Part shown: piece after piece, positions 25,607 to 35,028 of the stretch
Layout of the letters: every line of letters begins with the position of its first letter
How positions within the stretch are numbered: the first letter of the stretch is position 1
Made by a program: the position numbers and the translations under genes
Assembly (NCBI RefSeq): GCF_000426505.1
Contig: NZ_AUFM01000011.1
Coordinates: 62,001 to 126,000 of the forward strand
DNA length: 64,000 nt
Source of the DNA: Nisaea denitrificans DSM 18348
GTDB taxonomy: Bacteria; Pseudomonadota; Alphaproteobacteria; Thalassobaculales; Thalassobaculaceae
Direction: 5' to 3'
Notes under the pieces: generated by a model
What the model saw: the letters and a program-made list of their open reading frames with translations, nothing else
Told to the model about the DNA's origin: nothing
Databases searched by the model: none

Positions 25607-26272
25607 ATGCAGCAGAATACACGAATAGCACCTTCCATCCTGGCGGCGGATTTCGCCCAGCTGGGAGCGGAAATCGAAGCCATCGACAAGGCTGGCGCCG
25701 ACTATATTCATGTCGACGTCATGGACGGCCATTTCGTTCCGAACATCTCCTTCGGTCCGGCCGTGACCAAGGCTGTGCGCGGCCGCACGGCGAAGACATT
25801 CGACGTGCATCTGATGATTTCGCCTGTCGATCCCTTCATCGAAGCCTTTGTTGATGCCGGTGCGGATATCATCACCGTGCATCCGGAGGCGGGCGCGCAT
25901 ACCCACCGCACGCTGCAGCTGATCAAATCCTTCGGCAAGAAGGCCGGGATCTCGCTCAACCCGGGCACGCCGGTCGAGGTCGTGGACAATCTTATCGACC
26001 TTTGCGACCTGATCCTGATCATGTCGGTGAATCCAGGCTTCGGCGGGCAGAAGTTCATCGACAGCCAATTGCGCAAGATCGAGGCGGTGCGGAAGAAGAT
26101 CGACGCTACCGGCAGGACCATCGATCTTGAAGTCGATGGCGGGGTGACGATCGAGACCGCGCCGGGCTGTATCGCCGCCGGTGCCGACGTGCTGGTCGCC
26201 GGGACTGCAGTTTTCAAGGGCGGTCCGGATGCTTATGCCGCGAATATAGCGGCCATTCGCGGTGACAGTTGA
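25607..26272 (+). CDS. rpe: Ribulose-phosphate 3-epimerase
   Basis: This cytoplasmic enzyme interconverts D-ribulose 5-phosphate and D-xylulose 5-phosphate in the pentose phosphate pathway. It is a TIM barrel of about 221 residues. Motifs seen are [24 protein letters not shown] (metal and base residues), [16 protein letters not shown] and EVDGGV, all in their normal order. The ATG at 25607 is preceded by AGGTG; an upstream GTG at 25598 is less likely. It lies between rsmB and the heparinase-like gene. Confidence 0.96.
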   Translation: MQQNTRIAPSILAADFAQLGAEIEAIDKAGADYIHVDVMDGHFVPNISFGPAVTKAVRGRTAKTFDVHLMISPVDPFIEAFVDAGADIITVHPEAGAHTHRTLQLIKSFGKKAGISLNPGTPVEVVDNLIDLCDLILIMSVNPGFGGQKFIDSQLRKIEAVRKKIDATGRTIDLEVDGGVTIETAPGCIAAGADVLVAGTAVFKGGPDAYAANIAAIRGDS

Positions 26273-26299
26273 GTTTCTGCTGAGCCTTTGGGGGCGGGC

Positions 26300-27922
26300 A
26301 TGCGAACTTTAAAGGAACTCTATTTCGCCTCGCCGGTCTATCGCTGGCGCCTTGCTGCGAAGCCGTTGCTTGGCTTCAAGGACCGGCTCTCGGACGATCT
26401 GCCGGGCGATACGTCGATCGCGCGTGCGATCCTCGATGGGCGCGTGCCCTATGCGTTCGGCAGTTTCAAGCTCGAGAAAGATCCATGGAACGCAGAGCCG
26501 GGAGAGCCCGGCGCGCTGGAGCATTTGCACGGATTTTCCTGGCTGCGGGATCTTCGCGAACTTGGCGGTGAAGCTGCCCGGCTGCGGGCCCGCGATCTGG
26601 TGGATGGCTGGCTTGCCCGGCATGACGAATGGGATGCTCTGCTCTGGCGTCCTGACATTCTCGGCGCACGCCTGTCCTCCTGGATCGGCAATTACGACTT
26701 CTTCGGCGGCTCCGCCGATGATGAATTCCGCGCCGATTTCTTCCAGTCCATCGGCCGCCAATACAGGCATTTGGTCGGCGATATCGAGGCCTCGGCATCG
26801 GGTGCCCGGCGTTTGCTTGCGGCGAAAGGCATGTTCGCCGCGATGGCTGTGATTGGTGAAGGTCACGGCAAGATATCCCAGGCCCTGCAATGGCTGCATC
26901 GCGAGCTCGACCGGCAGGTCGCAGCAGATGGCGGGCATGTCTCCCGCTCACCTGCCATGCAGGTTTCCGTACTCGCTGATCTGGTCGAAATCAGGAAAGC
27001 GCTGCGTTTGGCGGAACATGCTGACGAGGCATTGGACGAGCGCATCTCCATGATGACGGCGATGCTGCGCTTGCTTCGGCATGGCGATGGCGGGCTGGCC
27101 CTTTTCAATCATGCGACCGAAGGAGATGTCTGGTTCATCGACAGTCTGATCGCGCAGGCCGAAACCAAGCGGAAGTCGCTGGCCTCCGCTCCGGACAGCG
27201 GTTTTGAACGCCTTGTTGCCGGGCGGACTTGTCTGATCATGGACACGGGCAAGCCTTCGCCTGCCGATCACACCGCCCATGCGGGAATGCTCTCCTTCGA
27301 GCTCAGTGTTGGCAAGCAGCGGATGATCGTGAATTGTGGCGCAAGCCCGATGGATCCGAAATGGGACGGTGCGCTCCGTGCCACGGCGGCGCATTCGACA
27401 CTGGTTGTGGATGATCGCAACGCAGCCGATATCGAGTCGGACGGCGTTACCGGCGCCCGACCGGCGAATGTGCGGGCCGAACGCTCGGAAAATGACGGGG
27501 ACTTGTTGATCGAGGCGGAGCATGACGGCTATCTGCCGACCCATGGCTTGAAACATTTCCGCCGCGTCTATCTGTCCCATGCGGGGAACGATCTCAGGGT
27601 TGAGGACCGGCTGGTCTATACTGGCGATCCCGGAGATCTGCCGAAGGAAGCCTGTATTAGGCTGCATCTGCATCCGAAAGTCCGTGCCTCCATCATCCAG
27701 GGCGGATCTGCGGCATTGATCAGGCTCGGCAGCGGCTCTGGTTGGCGTTTGCGCTGCGACCGGGGGCTGGCATTGAACGAGAGCGTCTATTTCGGGCGGG
27801 GCGGTCAGTTCCAGCGTTGCGAGCAACTGGTGATCCGTGAGCCGCTGGATGATATCCGGGCGACCGGGGAGGTCGCCATCCGTTGGGCCCTTCAGCGCGA
27901 AGACAGCAAGACGGCGGGCTGA
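26300..27922 (+). CDS. Heparinase II/III-family protein
   Basis: The protein has 540 residues. An N-terminal alpha-barrel-like half (about 30-290) is followed by a beta-rich heparinase II/III C-terminal domain. That domain opens near DHTAHAGMLSFELSVGKQRMIVNCG and includes ATAAHSTLVVDDRNAADI and HDGYLPTHGLKHFRRVYL. Family members are polysaccharide lyases acting on glycosaminoglycans or other uronic-acid polymers. Many alphaproteobacteria have one such gene next to rsmB/rpe with no known substrate. I see no signal peptide, which is unusual for a lyase of external polymers. The start at 26300 has a strong G-rich ribosome site; a TTG four codons upstream is possible. Two polysaccharide synthesis genes follow. 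Confidence 0.85.
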   Translation: MRTLKELYFASPVYRWRLAAKPLLGFKDRLSDDLPGDTSIARAILDGRVPYAFGSFKLEKDPWNAEPGEPGALEHLHGFSWLRDLRELGGEAARLRARDLVDGWLARHDEWDALLWRPDILGARLSSWIGNYDFFGGSADDEFRADFFQSIGRQYRHLVGDIEASASGARRLLAAKGMFAAMAVIGEGHGKISQALQWLHRELDRQVAADGGHVSRSPAMQVSVLADLVEIRKALRLAEHADEALDERISMMTAMLRLLRHGDGGLALFNHATEGDVWFIDSLIAQAETKRKSLASAPDSGFERLVAGRTCLIMDTGKPSPADHTAHAGMLSFELSVGKQRMIVNCGASPMDPKWDGALRATAAHSTLVVDDRNAADIESDGVTGARPANVRAERSENDGDLLIEAEHDGYLPTHGLKHFRRVYLSHAGNDLRVEDRLVYTGDPGDLPKEACIRLHLHPKVRASIIQGGSAALIRLGSGSGWRLRCDRGLALNESVYFGRGGQFQRCEQLVIREPLDDIRATGEVAIRWALQREDSKTAG

Positions 27923-27967
27923 CAATCGGCTGGCCCTTATGGCCGCCGGAAAGCTATAAGAGCGCCC

Positions 27968-28993
27968 ATGCAACTGCTTACAGCCTTTATCCTTTTCGCC
28001 GTCCTGTTCACTGCCTCGCTATTGGGAACACGCGCGCTGATCACTTTGTTGACGCGCCGCGCCGTGATTGATGTTCCGAACGAGCGCAGCAGCCACGTTG
28101 TGCCGAAGCCGCGCGGTGGCGGGATCGCCGTTGTCACGGTGATGCTTGTCGGCTGGATCGGCTGGTTGGCGCTGCAGGGAAACCTCGATGTCAAATCCCT
28201 GCTGCTTGCCGGACTGACAGCCGGCCTTGCCGTGCTGTCCTTCATCGACGACCTGAAAAGCCTGCCGGCCCGTCTCCGGTTGCTGGTGCAGGCGGCGGCC
28301 GTTGCTGCCGGGTTGCTGGTGACGGTCCCGGACACGGGGCTCAGCAATGGTCTGATACCGGTCTGGATCGAACTCCCGATCGCCGGGTTCGCCTGGCTCT
28401 GGTTCGTCAATCTGTTCAACTTCATGGACGGCATCGACGGCATTACCGGGATCGAGACGATCAGCATTGGTGGCGGTCTGCTCGGATTGTCCGTGCTTGG
28501 CGGGATTGGCGCCTTTATTCAGCTTCCGGCGCTGGCAATGGTTGCGGCGATTGCCGGTTTTCTGGTCTGGAACTGGCAACCCTCGAAGATATTTATCGGC
28601 GATGTCGCCTCCATCCCACTCGGCTTCTTCGCCGGATGGATGCTGCTTGAGACCGGCGCCGCTTCGGATGGGTCTTCAGGCTGGGCAGTGGTGTTGCTGC
28701 TGCCGGGCTATTATCTGTTCGATGCGACCTTCACGCTGGTCAAACGCGGGCTCCGGCGGGAAAATATCTTCGAGGCGCATCGTCAGCATTTTTATCAGCA
28801 GGCAACGCAGCGAGGCTTCAGTCATGCCGGTGCCTGTCTGGCCATTCTGGCGCTTAATATCATCCTGATTACCTTGGCCCTGTTCGTAGCACCGGCCTAT
28901 CCGGTGTTCTCCGTGCTTGCAGGGCTGGTCGCGGTTATCTTGCTTTGCCTTCTCTTCCGCCGGGGCGGACGGAAGGTGGAGCAAGCGGTCTGA
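27968..28993 (+). CDS. MraY/WecA-family undecaprenyl-phosphate sugar-1-phosphate transferase
   Basis: This is an integral membrane enzyme of 341 residues with about ten hydrophobic helices. The cytoplasmic loops carry the family's aspartates: NERSSHVVPKPRGGGIAVV near the start, SFIDDLKSLPARLRL, the catalytic FNFMDGIDGITG, and KIFIGDVASIPLGF. It resembles WbpL/WecA more than MraY. It would transfer GlcNAc- or a similar amino-sugar-1-phosphate to undecaprenyl phosphate, starting an O-antigen or exopolysaccharide repeat. The next gene is a WbpM-like dehydratase/epimerase that could make its sugar, and the spacing suggests one operon. Confidence 0.9.
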   Translation: MQLLTAFILFAVLFTASLLGTRALITLLTRRAVIDVPNERSSHVVPKPRGGGIAVVTVMLVGWIGWLALQGNLDVKSLLLAGLTAGLAVLSFIDDLKSLPARLRLLVQAAAVAAGLLVTVPDTGLSNGLIPVWIELPIAGFAWLWFVNLFNFMDGIDGITGIETISIGGGLLGLSVLGGIGAFIQLPALAMVAAIAGFLVWNWQPSKIFIGDVASIPLGFFAGWMLLETGAASDGSSGWAVVLLLPGYYLFDATFTLVKRGLRRENIFEAHRQHFYQQATQRGFSHAGACLAILALNIILITLALFVAPAYPVFSVLAGLVAVILLCLLFRRGGRKVEQAV

Positions 28994-29086
28994 AACGGTG
29001 TGCGGCTCGGCAGGGGCAGACGCCCCGGCACAACTGGTTTATGGTCATTGGCGTTTCGGGCCCGTTGGGCGGGGAAGTTAAGAACG

Positions 29087-31048
29087 GTGACAATGTTCGG
29101 CTCTAGGCGCAGTTTCCTGACCTTCCTGCACGATGTCGGAATGGCGGCTCTATCCTTTCTGATTTCGCTGACCTTGCGGCTTGGCCAGGACATTCTGGTC
29201 TGGCCGCGTGAGGTGGTCGGGTTCGGACTGGTTGCCTTTACCGGCGTTGCTGCCGTTGTGTTCTTTTCCATGCGCCTCGACCGGACAGTCTGGCGCTACG
29301 CCTCGATGAGCGACCTCAGCCGGATCGTCCGGGCGGTGGTTGTCTGCATCGCGTTGTTTCTTGTCGTGCAGTTCCTCGCTACCCGGCTGGACGATTTCCC
29401 GCGTTCTTTCCTGATCATCGAGTTTTTCGTCCTGACGCTACTGCTGGCTGGGCCGCGCTTTGCCTACCGGCTGGTCAAGGATGGGGCTTTCTCCAGCCTG
29501 TTCGAGCGAAACGCTGCGGACCGGGTTCCGGTGTTGCTGATCGGGGCCGGGGACGGCTCGGATGCCTTTATTCGTGAAATGGGCCGCGAGAAGGATGCGC
29601 CCTACCGGGTTGTCGGGATTGTTGACGATCTTGGCGGTCGTGTCGGCCGTATGATCCGTGGTGTGCCGGTGCTGGGCACTCTGGACGAGCTGGATAAGGT
29701 CGTGGCCGACTTGCGCAAGCGGGATACAGCGCCGCAGCGCCTCGTCATCACCCGGCAGTCCATCGAGGGCGCCGTGATCCGCGATCTGCTGGATCGAGCG
29801 AACAATCTTGGCCTCGCCGTTGGCCGGATGCCGAAGATGGCGTCGCTGGAAGGCGCCGATGGATCGGTGGACACAGTGCGTTCTGTCAATGTGGAAGATC
29901 TGCTCGGCCGGCCGCAGAAGGTTCTGGACCGCAAAGGGGTTTCTGACCTGATTGGCGGCCGCAAGGTGATGATCACCGGGGCTGGCGGGACCATCGGTGG
30001 CGAGCTTTCGCGCCAGATCGCTGCACTCGGGCCATCAGAGCTTGCCCTGCTTGATGCCGGTGAATTCCAGCTTTATCAGATCGACCTCGAAATCTCCGAA
30101 AAGTTCCCTGACCTGCCGCGCAAGGCATTGCTCGCCGACGTCCGCGATGCCCAGTCAGTAGATGAACGGATTTCTGCCTTCGCGCCTGATATCGTCTTTC
30201 ACGCAGCGGCGCTGAAACATGTGCCACTGGTCGAAGCCAATCCAACCGACGGGGTGATGACCAATGTCATTGGCACACGCAATGTGGCGGATGCCGTCGC
30301 ACGGCACGGCGTGGGCGAGATGGTGCTGATCTCCACGGACAAGGCGGTGAACCCGACCAATGTCATGGGAGCCACCAAGCGGACGGCCGAGGCCTATTGC
30401 CAGGCGAAAGACCGGGAAGAGGCGCGCCGGGGCGGTCCGCGCTATGTCACCGTTCGGTTCGGCAATGTGCTCGGCTCTACCGGTTCGGTCATTCCGCTGT
30501 TCAAGCGTCAGCTGGCCCGGGGCGGTCCCCTGACCGTTACCCATCCGGACATGACCCGCTATTTCATGACCGTGCGCGAGGCAGTGGAGCTGGTTCTGCA
30601 GGCTGCCGCGATGGATGCGGGGACAAGCGCCGAGGCGCGGGAAAGTGGCGCCATCTGTGTCCTCGATATGGGTGAGCCGGTGAAGATCGCCGATCTTGCG
30701 GCACAGATGATCCGTTTGTCCGGCCTTACTCCCGGTATCGATATCGAGATCACCTATACGGGGCCGCGTCCAGGCGAGAAGCTTTTCGAGGAGCTGTTCC
30801 ACGACGCCGAGGCCCTGATCGCAACCGAGATCGAAGGCATTCATCGCGCTTCTCCGCGCACAGCCGATCTTGCCGTTCTGTCCCGGGTGCTCGACGAGAT
30901 CGAGGCGAGCGGGCGGCAGCGCAATGGCGAGCAGGTTCTTGGCTTGTTGGCCCGGCTTGTGCCCGAGTTCAGCGGGCAAACGGGTGCGGTTGTGGGGGAG
31001 CCGGAAGTTCATCCCCCGGAGGCGCATGCAGTCGAGCGTCCGGCCTAG
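29087..31048 (+). CDS. WbpM/CapD-type membrane UDP-sugar dehydratase
   Basis: The protein has about 653 residues. Four N-terminal hydrophobic segments (about 10-125) are followed by a CoA-binding-like Rossmann domain (VPVLLIGAGDGSDAFI) and a catalytic SDR domain with GAGGTIGGELSRQIA. The active-site region reads STDKAVNPTNVMGATKR, in which the usual tyrosine is methionine, as in the WbpM/FlaA1 class of UDP-GlcNAc 4,6-dehydratases. It should make a UDP-keto-deoxy sugar for surface glycans. The start is uncertain: the GTG at 29087 has GGGGAAG upstream and an ATG follows at 29093. The frame is also open back to 29000. It is the last gene of the polysaccharide operon. Confidence 0.9.
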   Translation: MTMFGSRRSFLTFLHDVGMAALSFLISLTLRLGQDILVWPREVVGFGLVAFTGVAAVVFFSMRLDRTVWRYASMSDLSRIVRAVVVCIALFLVVQFLATRLDDFPRSFLIIEFFVLTLLLAGPRFAYRLVKDGAFSSLFERNAADRVPVLLIGAGDGSDAFIREMGREKDAPYRVVGIVDDLGGRVGRMIRGVPVLGTLDELDKVVADLRKRDTAPQRLVITRQSIEGAVIRDLLDRANNLGLAVGRMPKMASLEGADGSVDTVRSVNVEDLLGRPQKVLDRKGVSDLIGGRKVMITGAGGTIGGELSRQIAALGPSELALLDAGEFQLYQIDLEISEKFPDLPRKALLADVRDAQSVDERISAFAPDIVFHAAALKHVPLVEANPTDGVMTNVIGTRNVADAVARHGVGEMVLISTDKAVNPTNVMGATKRTAEAYCQAKDREEARRGGPRYVTVRFGNVLGSTGSVIPLFKRQLARGGPLTVTHPDMTRYFMTVREAVELVLQAAAMDAGTSAEARESGAICVLDMGEPVKIADLAAQMIRLSGLTPGIDIEITYTGPRPGEKLFEELFHDAEALIATEIEGIHRASPRTADLAVLSRVLDEIEASGRQRNGEQVLGLLARLVPEFSGQTGAVVGEPEVHPPEAHAVERPA

Positions 31049-31057
31049 AAGATTTGC

Positions 31058-31975
31058 TCAGACATTCGCCGTATCGGGTTCCGGCGTGGCCGTCAGATAG
31101 GATTTGTGCTGTTTTCTGAACTGGGTTGGTGTCAGGCCGGTTCCTGCTGCGAAGAAACGGCTGAAATAGGCCTGGTCCTCAAACCCAAGGCCGTAGGCGA
31201 CTTCAGCGACGGACCTTGCCGTGTAGAGCAGGTCGCGCTGCGCCTCAAGCAGAGTTCTCTGTTTCAGTATCTCGAGAGGTGTGCGTCCGGAGCACGTTTG
31301 TGTTGCCCGGCGGAGGGTCCGTTCGGACGTTGCCAAACGTTCTGCATAATCCGTAATCGTAAGCTGGTTGCGGAAGCATTCTTCCACCAGTGTCCGGAAC
31401 CGTTCGAATAAATTGTCCGGTACAGCGGCGGCATTCTTGGACTCTCTGGCGCTTTCGGTAAGGCGGATGAACAGGCCGAGGATGCGGAGCAAATCTGCCG
31501 CTACCAGAGCATTTTTTCCCGCTTTTTCCCGTCGGCTTTCGAGGATCACCCGTTCGCAGGCAAGACGTATCTCTTCAACCGTTCGCAAGTCTTCGGCAAG
31601 TGGCACAATCGCTGACGTTCGAATAGCGTCCCGCGCCGCTGCATCATCAGCATGTTTGACCAGTTCGGTCAGGTAGGCTTCCGCGATTGTCAGAACATAG
31701 CCTTCAGTGTCTGGCCGGAAGACGTAGCCATGAATCGCGTTCGGCGCGACGGCCGTTAAGGCGGGCGCGACGAGGCGTGCTGTCGAGCCTTCAAGCTGCA
31801 TGTCGGCAGCGCCCGCGGTGAGAAGCAGGAATTGGAAGAGCTCCGGATGCCGGTGTGGCCGGATTGTCCAATCATTTTCCCGGCTGCGCATTGGAATCGT
31901 TTCGATATGCAGGAATCGCGGTTCTACAATTCCATCGCCGTCGAGATAAAGATTGAAGGAGGGGATGGAATTCAT
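31058..31975 (-). CDS. pobR: AraC-family regulator, PobR-like
   Basis: The protein has 305 residues with an N-terminal cupin-type sensing domain (NDWTIRPHRHPELFQFLLLTAG) and a C-terminal AraC double helix-turn-helix (about 200-290; YAERLATSERTLRRATQ, then SVAEVAYGLGFEDQAYFSRFF). The N-terminal sequence is like PobR, the 4-hydroxybenzoate-responsive activator. It is divergent from a clear pobA, the usual target of PobR, and the 154-bp gap between the two should hold its binding site. The C-terminus nearly meets the convergent WbpM-like gene. Confidence 0.88.
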   Translation of the reverse strand: MNSIPSFNLYLDGDGIVEPRFLHIETIPMRSRENDWTIRPHRHPELFQFLLLTAGAADMQLEGSTARLVAPALTAVAPNAIHGYVFRPDTEGYVLTIAEAYLTELVKHADDAAARDAIRTSAIVPLAEDLRTVEEIRLACERVILESRREKAGKNALVAADLLRILGLFIRLTESARESKNAAAVPDNLFERFRTLVEECFRNQLTITDYAERLATSERTLRRATQTCSGRTPLEILKQRTLLEAQRDLLYTARSVAEVAYGLGFEDQAYFSRFFAAGTGLTPTQFRKQHKSYLTATPEPDTANV

Positions 31976-32129
31976 ACTAAAATTGCCGGTTTCCGGTGCT
32001 CAAAAAATCAGCGCGCTCGCTTCTAATAAAGATCGGTTTGGCCGGAAAATGCAATTCTTTGTCCTGAACCTCTCTTAGCGGCTTTCGGATTCCGGGATAA
32101 AACTTAAGATATTCAGGAGGATCCAGAGA

Positions 32130-33305
32130 ATGAAAACACAGGTCGCTATCATCGGAGCCGGTCCCGCCGGCCTTCTTCTGGCTCAACTTTTGCGTCAAAG
32201 CGCCATCGATTGTGTGATTCTTGAGGCCCGCTCGGAAGAGTATGTGCTGAGCCGGATCCGAGCAGGCGTCCTTGAGCACCCGACGGTTGAGCTGTTGCAC
32301 TCGATCGGCGCCGGAGACCGTCTCGCACGCGAGGGCCTGCCTCATGAAGGGGTGGATATTGTGTTCCGCGGTGAGAAGCGCCGGATTGATTTTCCCTCAC
32401 TCACCGATGGCAAGACAGTGACGGTCTACGGCCAGCAGGAGGTGGTGAAAGACCTGATCGCGCTGAAGAAGGATTTCGACGGGCAGATCCTGTTCGAGGC
32501 CGAGAATGTCCAGCTGCACGATATCGAGAGCGACAGTCCGTCGGTGCGCTTCACCCGGCACGGTGAGGATGTTGTGCTGACTTGCGATTTCATCGCCGGG
32601 TGCGACGGCTTTCACGGTGTCTCCCGTCAGACCATTCCGCAGGACCGCCTGAAATTGTTCGAAAAAGTCTATCCTTTTGCCTGGCTCGGTCTTCTGGCCG
32701 AGGCGGCTCCGGCCCAGGATGAGCTGATCTATTCCTACCACCAGAACGGTTTTGCCCTGTTTAGCATGCGCTCGCCGGAAGTGACGCGGCTCTATCTGCA
32801 GTGCCATCCGGAAGAGAACCTTGATGAATGGCCGGATGAGCGTGTCTGGAGCGAGCTTCACATACGGCTGGAATCCGGAGACGGCTTCCGCCTGAACGAA
32901 GGCAAGATCCTGCGCAAGGATGTAACCCCTATGCGGAGTTTCGTCTGCGAGACCATGCGTCATGGCCGCCTGTTCCTGGCCGGTGATTCCGCGCATATCG
33001 TGCCGCCGACCGGCGCCAAGGGGCTCAACCTTGCGGCTGGTGACGTCAAGGTGCTGAACGATGCGCTCGTGGCCTTCTTCAAGAGCGGTTCAACTGATTT
33101 GCTGGATGCGTATGAGGCAACTGCGCTGAAACGTGTCTGGGCTGCAGAGCGGTTCTCCTGGTTCATGACCCGCCTGCTGCACAAGTTCCCTGACGGAGAG
33201 CCGTTCGATGAGGCAATCCAGATTGCCGACCTCGACTATTTCACGAGCTCGGAAGCGGGCCGGAAGACCATCGCGGAGAATTATGTCGGCCTTCCGTTCG
33301 GTTGA
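32130..33305 (+). CDS. pobA: 4-hydroxybenzoate 3-monooxygenase
   Basis: This is a single-component flavin aromatic hydroxylase of 391 residues, about the length of Pseudomonas PobA. It converts 4-hydroxybenzoate to protocatechuate with NADPH and O2 in the cytoplasm. Visible are the FAD-binding GAGPAGLLLAQLL, the arginine-rich RIRAGVLEHPTVELL, the second FAD motif FIAGCDGFHGVSR, and GDSAHIVPPTGAKGLNLAAGDV. GGAGG about 10 bases upstream supports the start. It is divergent from the PobR-like activator. The protocatechuate-cleavage genes that would follow are not in this window. Confidence 0.95.
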   Translation: MKTQVAIIGAGPAGLLLAQLLRQSAIDCVILEARSEEYVLSRIRAGVLEHPTVELLHSIGAGDRLAREGLPHEGVDIVFRGEKRRIDFPSLTDGKTVTVYGQQEVVKDLIALKKDFDGQILFEAENVQLHDIESDSPSVRFTRHGEDVVLTCDFIAGCDGFHGVSRQTIPQDRLKLFEKVYPFAWLGLLAEAAPAQDELIYSYHQNGFALFSMRSPEVTRLYLQCHPEENLDEWPDERVWSELHIRLESGDGFRLNEGKILRKDVTPMRSFVCETMRHGRLFLAGDSAHIVPPTGAKGLNLAAGDVKVLNDALVAFFKSGSTDLLDAYEATALKRVWAAERFSWFMTRLLHKFPDGEPFDEAIQIADLDYFTSSEAGRKTIAENYVGLPFG

Positions 33306-33372
33306 ACGAAATCGGCGATAAAGGATGATGTCGCCAGTTGGCGCCAAGCCTTGAACGCGCTATGACCGATGC

Positions 33373-35028
33373 ATGAGCCACGATATTAACGCTTTGATTA
33401 AGCAGGTGGAGGCGGGCGACATTGACGCCGCCGAGCCGGGTCTTGTTGCCATTGTTGCGGAAAACCCGCGCCAGCCGGCAGCGCAGTTCTATCTCGGCAT
33501 TATTCGCCTGAAGCAGGGACGAAACGAGGAGGCCGAAGGAGCTTATGCCGCTGCTGCCCGAGGGCTTCCGGGGGTGGCTGCCGTGCATTCGAATTTGGCT
33601 CTTGCGGCCCATCGGGCGGGCAGCAAGGAGGTTGCCCGGCTTGCATCGGTCAAGGCCCAGGTTCTGGCGCCGGAAGGCATCGGCCCCTATACGCTGCAAA
33701 GCGAAGCTGCTACTGCCGAAGGCGATACGGCTGGCGCCCTGTTGGCGGCGGGACGCGCCTTTGCCATCGCTCCGGATCAGCAGAGCGGCCTGCTGCTGGG
33801 GGCTGCACAGGGCGCGGGCGACGCGGTTCTTGTCGAGCGGGCAACCGATCGCTTGCTCAATGCGGATTCTTCGGATCTCGGGGCCAGTATGCATCGCGCA
33901 TTTCTGCTGCAGCAGAATGGCCGAAACATCGAGGCTGAGGCGCTCTACCGGATTTTGCTGAAGCGGGAGCCGAACAATCCCGACATCTGGTTCAATCTCG
34001 GAGTCACGCTTATCGATGAGGGCAGGTTCGAGGCTGCTGCAGAGCCTTATGCCCGGCGCGCGCGGCTTGTTCACGGTCGTCCGCTAGAGGATGCTCCCGA
34101 ATACGCTGAAATGCCCTTGATGCCGGTACAACCGGTAGACCGGACCTGTGCCCGCCATCGTCTGAAGCATGATGCCGAGCAATACCGCTATTTGTCCGAA
34201 CGTGACGTTCTGCCGGACAATTTCAAATCGGAATGGGAAGCCTATCAAGCTCTTCTGGACGGATTGAGCGAGGAGCAGCGCGGGGCAATTTCCTTCAATC
34301 TCGATGATGCCGAATATGGTCGGATTGAGCGATCCTACAATCGTCTCGTCTATATTGCCGCGTCGGGCTGGGGGGATACCAATCCTCTCAACACCGACCT
34401 GGACTGGAACAAGATTGAGGAAAGCTATCTGGATGGCGATCCACGTGCGATTGCCATCGATGCCTTGCTGAGTGAAGACGCTCTCGCCCGGCTGCGTCGG
34501 TTCTGTTTCGAATCGACGATCTGGCATCAGCTGAAAGGCGCTGGTTATCTCGGTGCCTACTACCGCTCCGGCTTCAACGATCCATTGTTGTTCGCCATCG
34601 GGCGCGGCTTGCGCGAACGATTGCCGCGCATTCTTGGTCCACACAATCTGAAAATGATGTGGGCCTACAAATACGATCAGCACATGGCCGGCATCAATCC
34701 ACACGCCGATTTTGCCGCCGTGAACGTCAATTTCTGGATTAATCACGCAGAGTCCAATCTGGAACCCGAAACCGGTGGTCTGCTGGTGTTCCGGAAACCA
34801 GCCCCGCAAGATTGGACTTTCGAGCGCTATAATGCTGCACCGGCGGAAGAGATTTACGACTTCCTCGGCGATGAGAGGGATAACCCGGTTCGGGTGCCTA
34901 ACCGTGAGAATCGGGCCTTGCTGTTCGACTCGCGGCTGTTCCACGAAACAGACCGTTTCAAGTTCAAGGACGGCTATATCCATCGGCGGATCAATATCAC
35001 CATGTTGTTCGGGCATGGTGGAGGCTGA
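33373..35028 (+). CDS. TPR protein fused to a 2OG-Fe(II) dioxygenase domain
   Basis: The protein has 551 residues. The N-terminal third (about 1-235) is built of tetratricopeptide-like repeats (AAQFYLGIIRLKQGRNEEAEGAYAAA and NPDIWFNLGVTLIDEGRFEAA, for example). The C-terminal half looks like a prolyl-hydroxylase-type double-stranded beta-helix. The iron ligands are H444 and D446 in INPHADFAAVN and H524 in SRLFHETD, and an arginine near 538 would bind 2-oxoglutarate. It should hydroxylate a protein or small molecule, with the repeats holding the substrate. It overlaps by 14 bases the next gene, another TPR protein with a glycosyltransferase-like domain. The substrate is unknown. Confidence 0.8.
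   Translation: MSHDINALIKQVEAGDIDAAEPGLVAIVAENPRQPAAQFYLGIIRLKQGRNEEAEGAYAAAARGLPGVAAVHSNLALAAHRAGSKEVARLASVKAQVLAPEGIGPYTLQSEAATAEGDTAGALLAAGRAFAIAPDQQSGLLLGAAQGAGDAVLVERATDRLLNADSSDLGASMHRAFLLQQNGRNIEAEALYRILLKREPNNPDIWFNLGVTLIDEGRFEAAAEPYARRARLVHGRPLEDAPEYAEMPLMPVQPVDRTCARHRLKHDAEQYRYLSERDVLPDNFKSEWEAYQALLDGLSEEQRGAISFNLDDAEYGRIERSYNRLVYIAASGWGDTNPLNTDLDWNKIEESYLDGDPRAIAIDALLSEDALARLRRFCFESTIWHQLKGAGYLGAYYRSGFNDPLLFAIGRGLRERLPRILGPHNLKMMWAYKYDQHMAGINPHADFAAVNVNFWINHAESNLEPETGGLLVFRKPAPQDWTFERYNAAPAEEIYDFLGDERDNPVRVPNRENRALLFDSRLFHETDRFKFKDGYIHRRINITMLFGHGGG

Noticed and set aside
31976-32129. A specific PobR operator between pobR and pobA
   Set aside because: The 154-bp gap must hold one, but I could not find a convincing inverted or direct repeat, so none is annotated.
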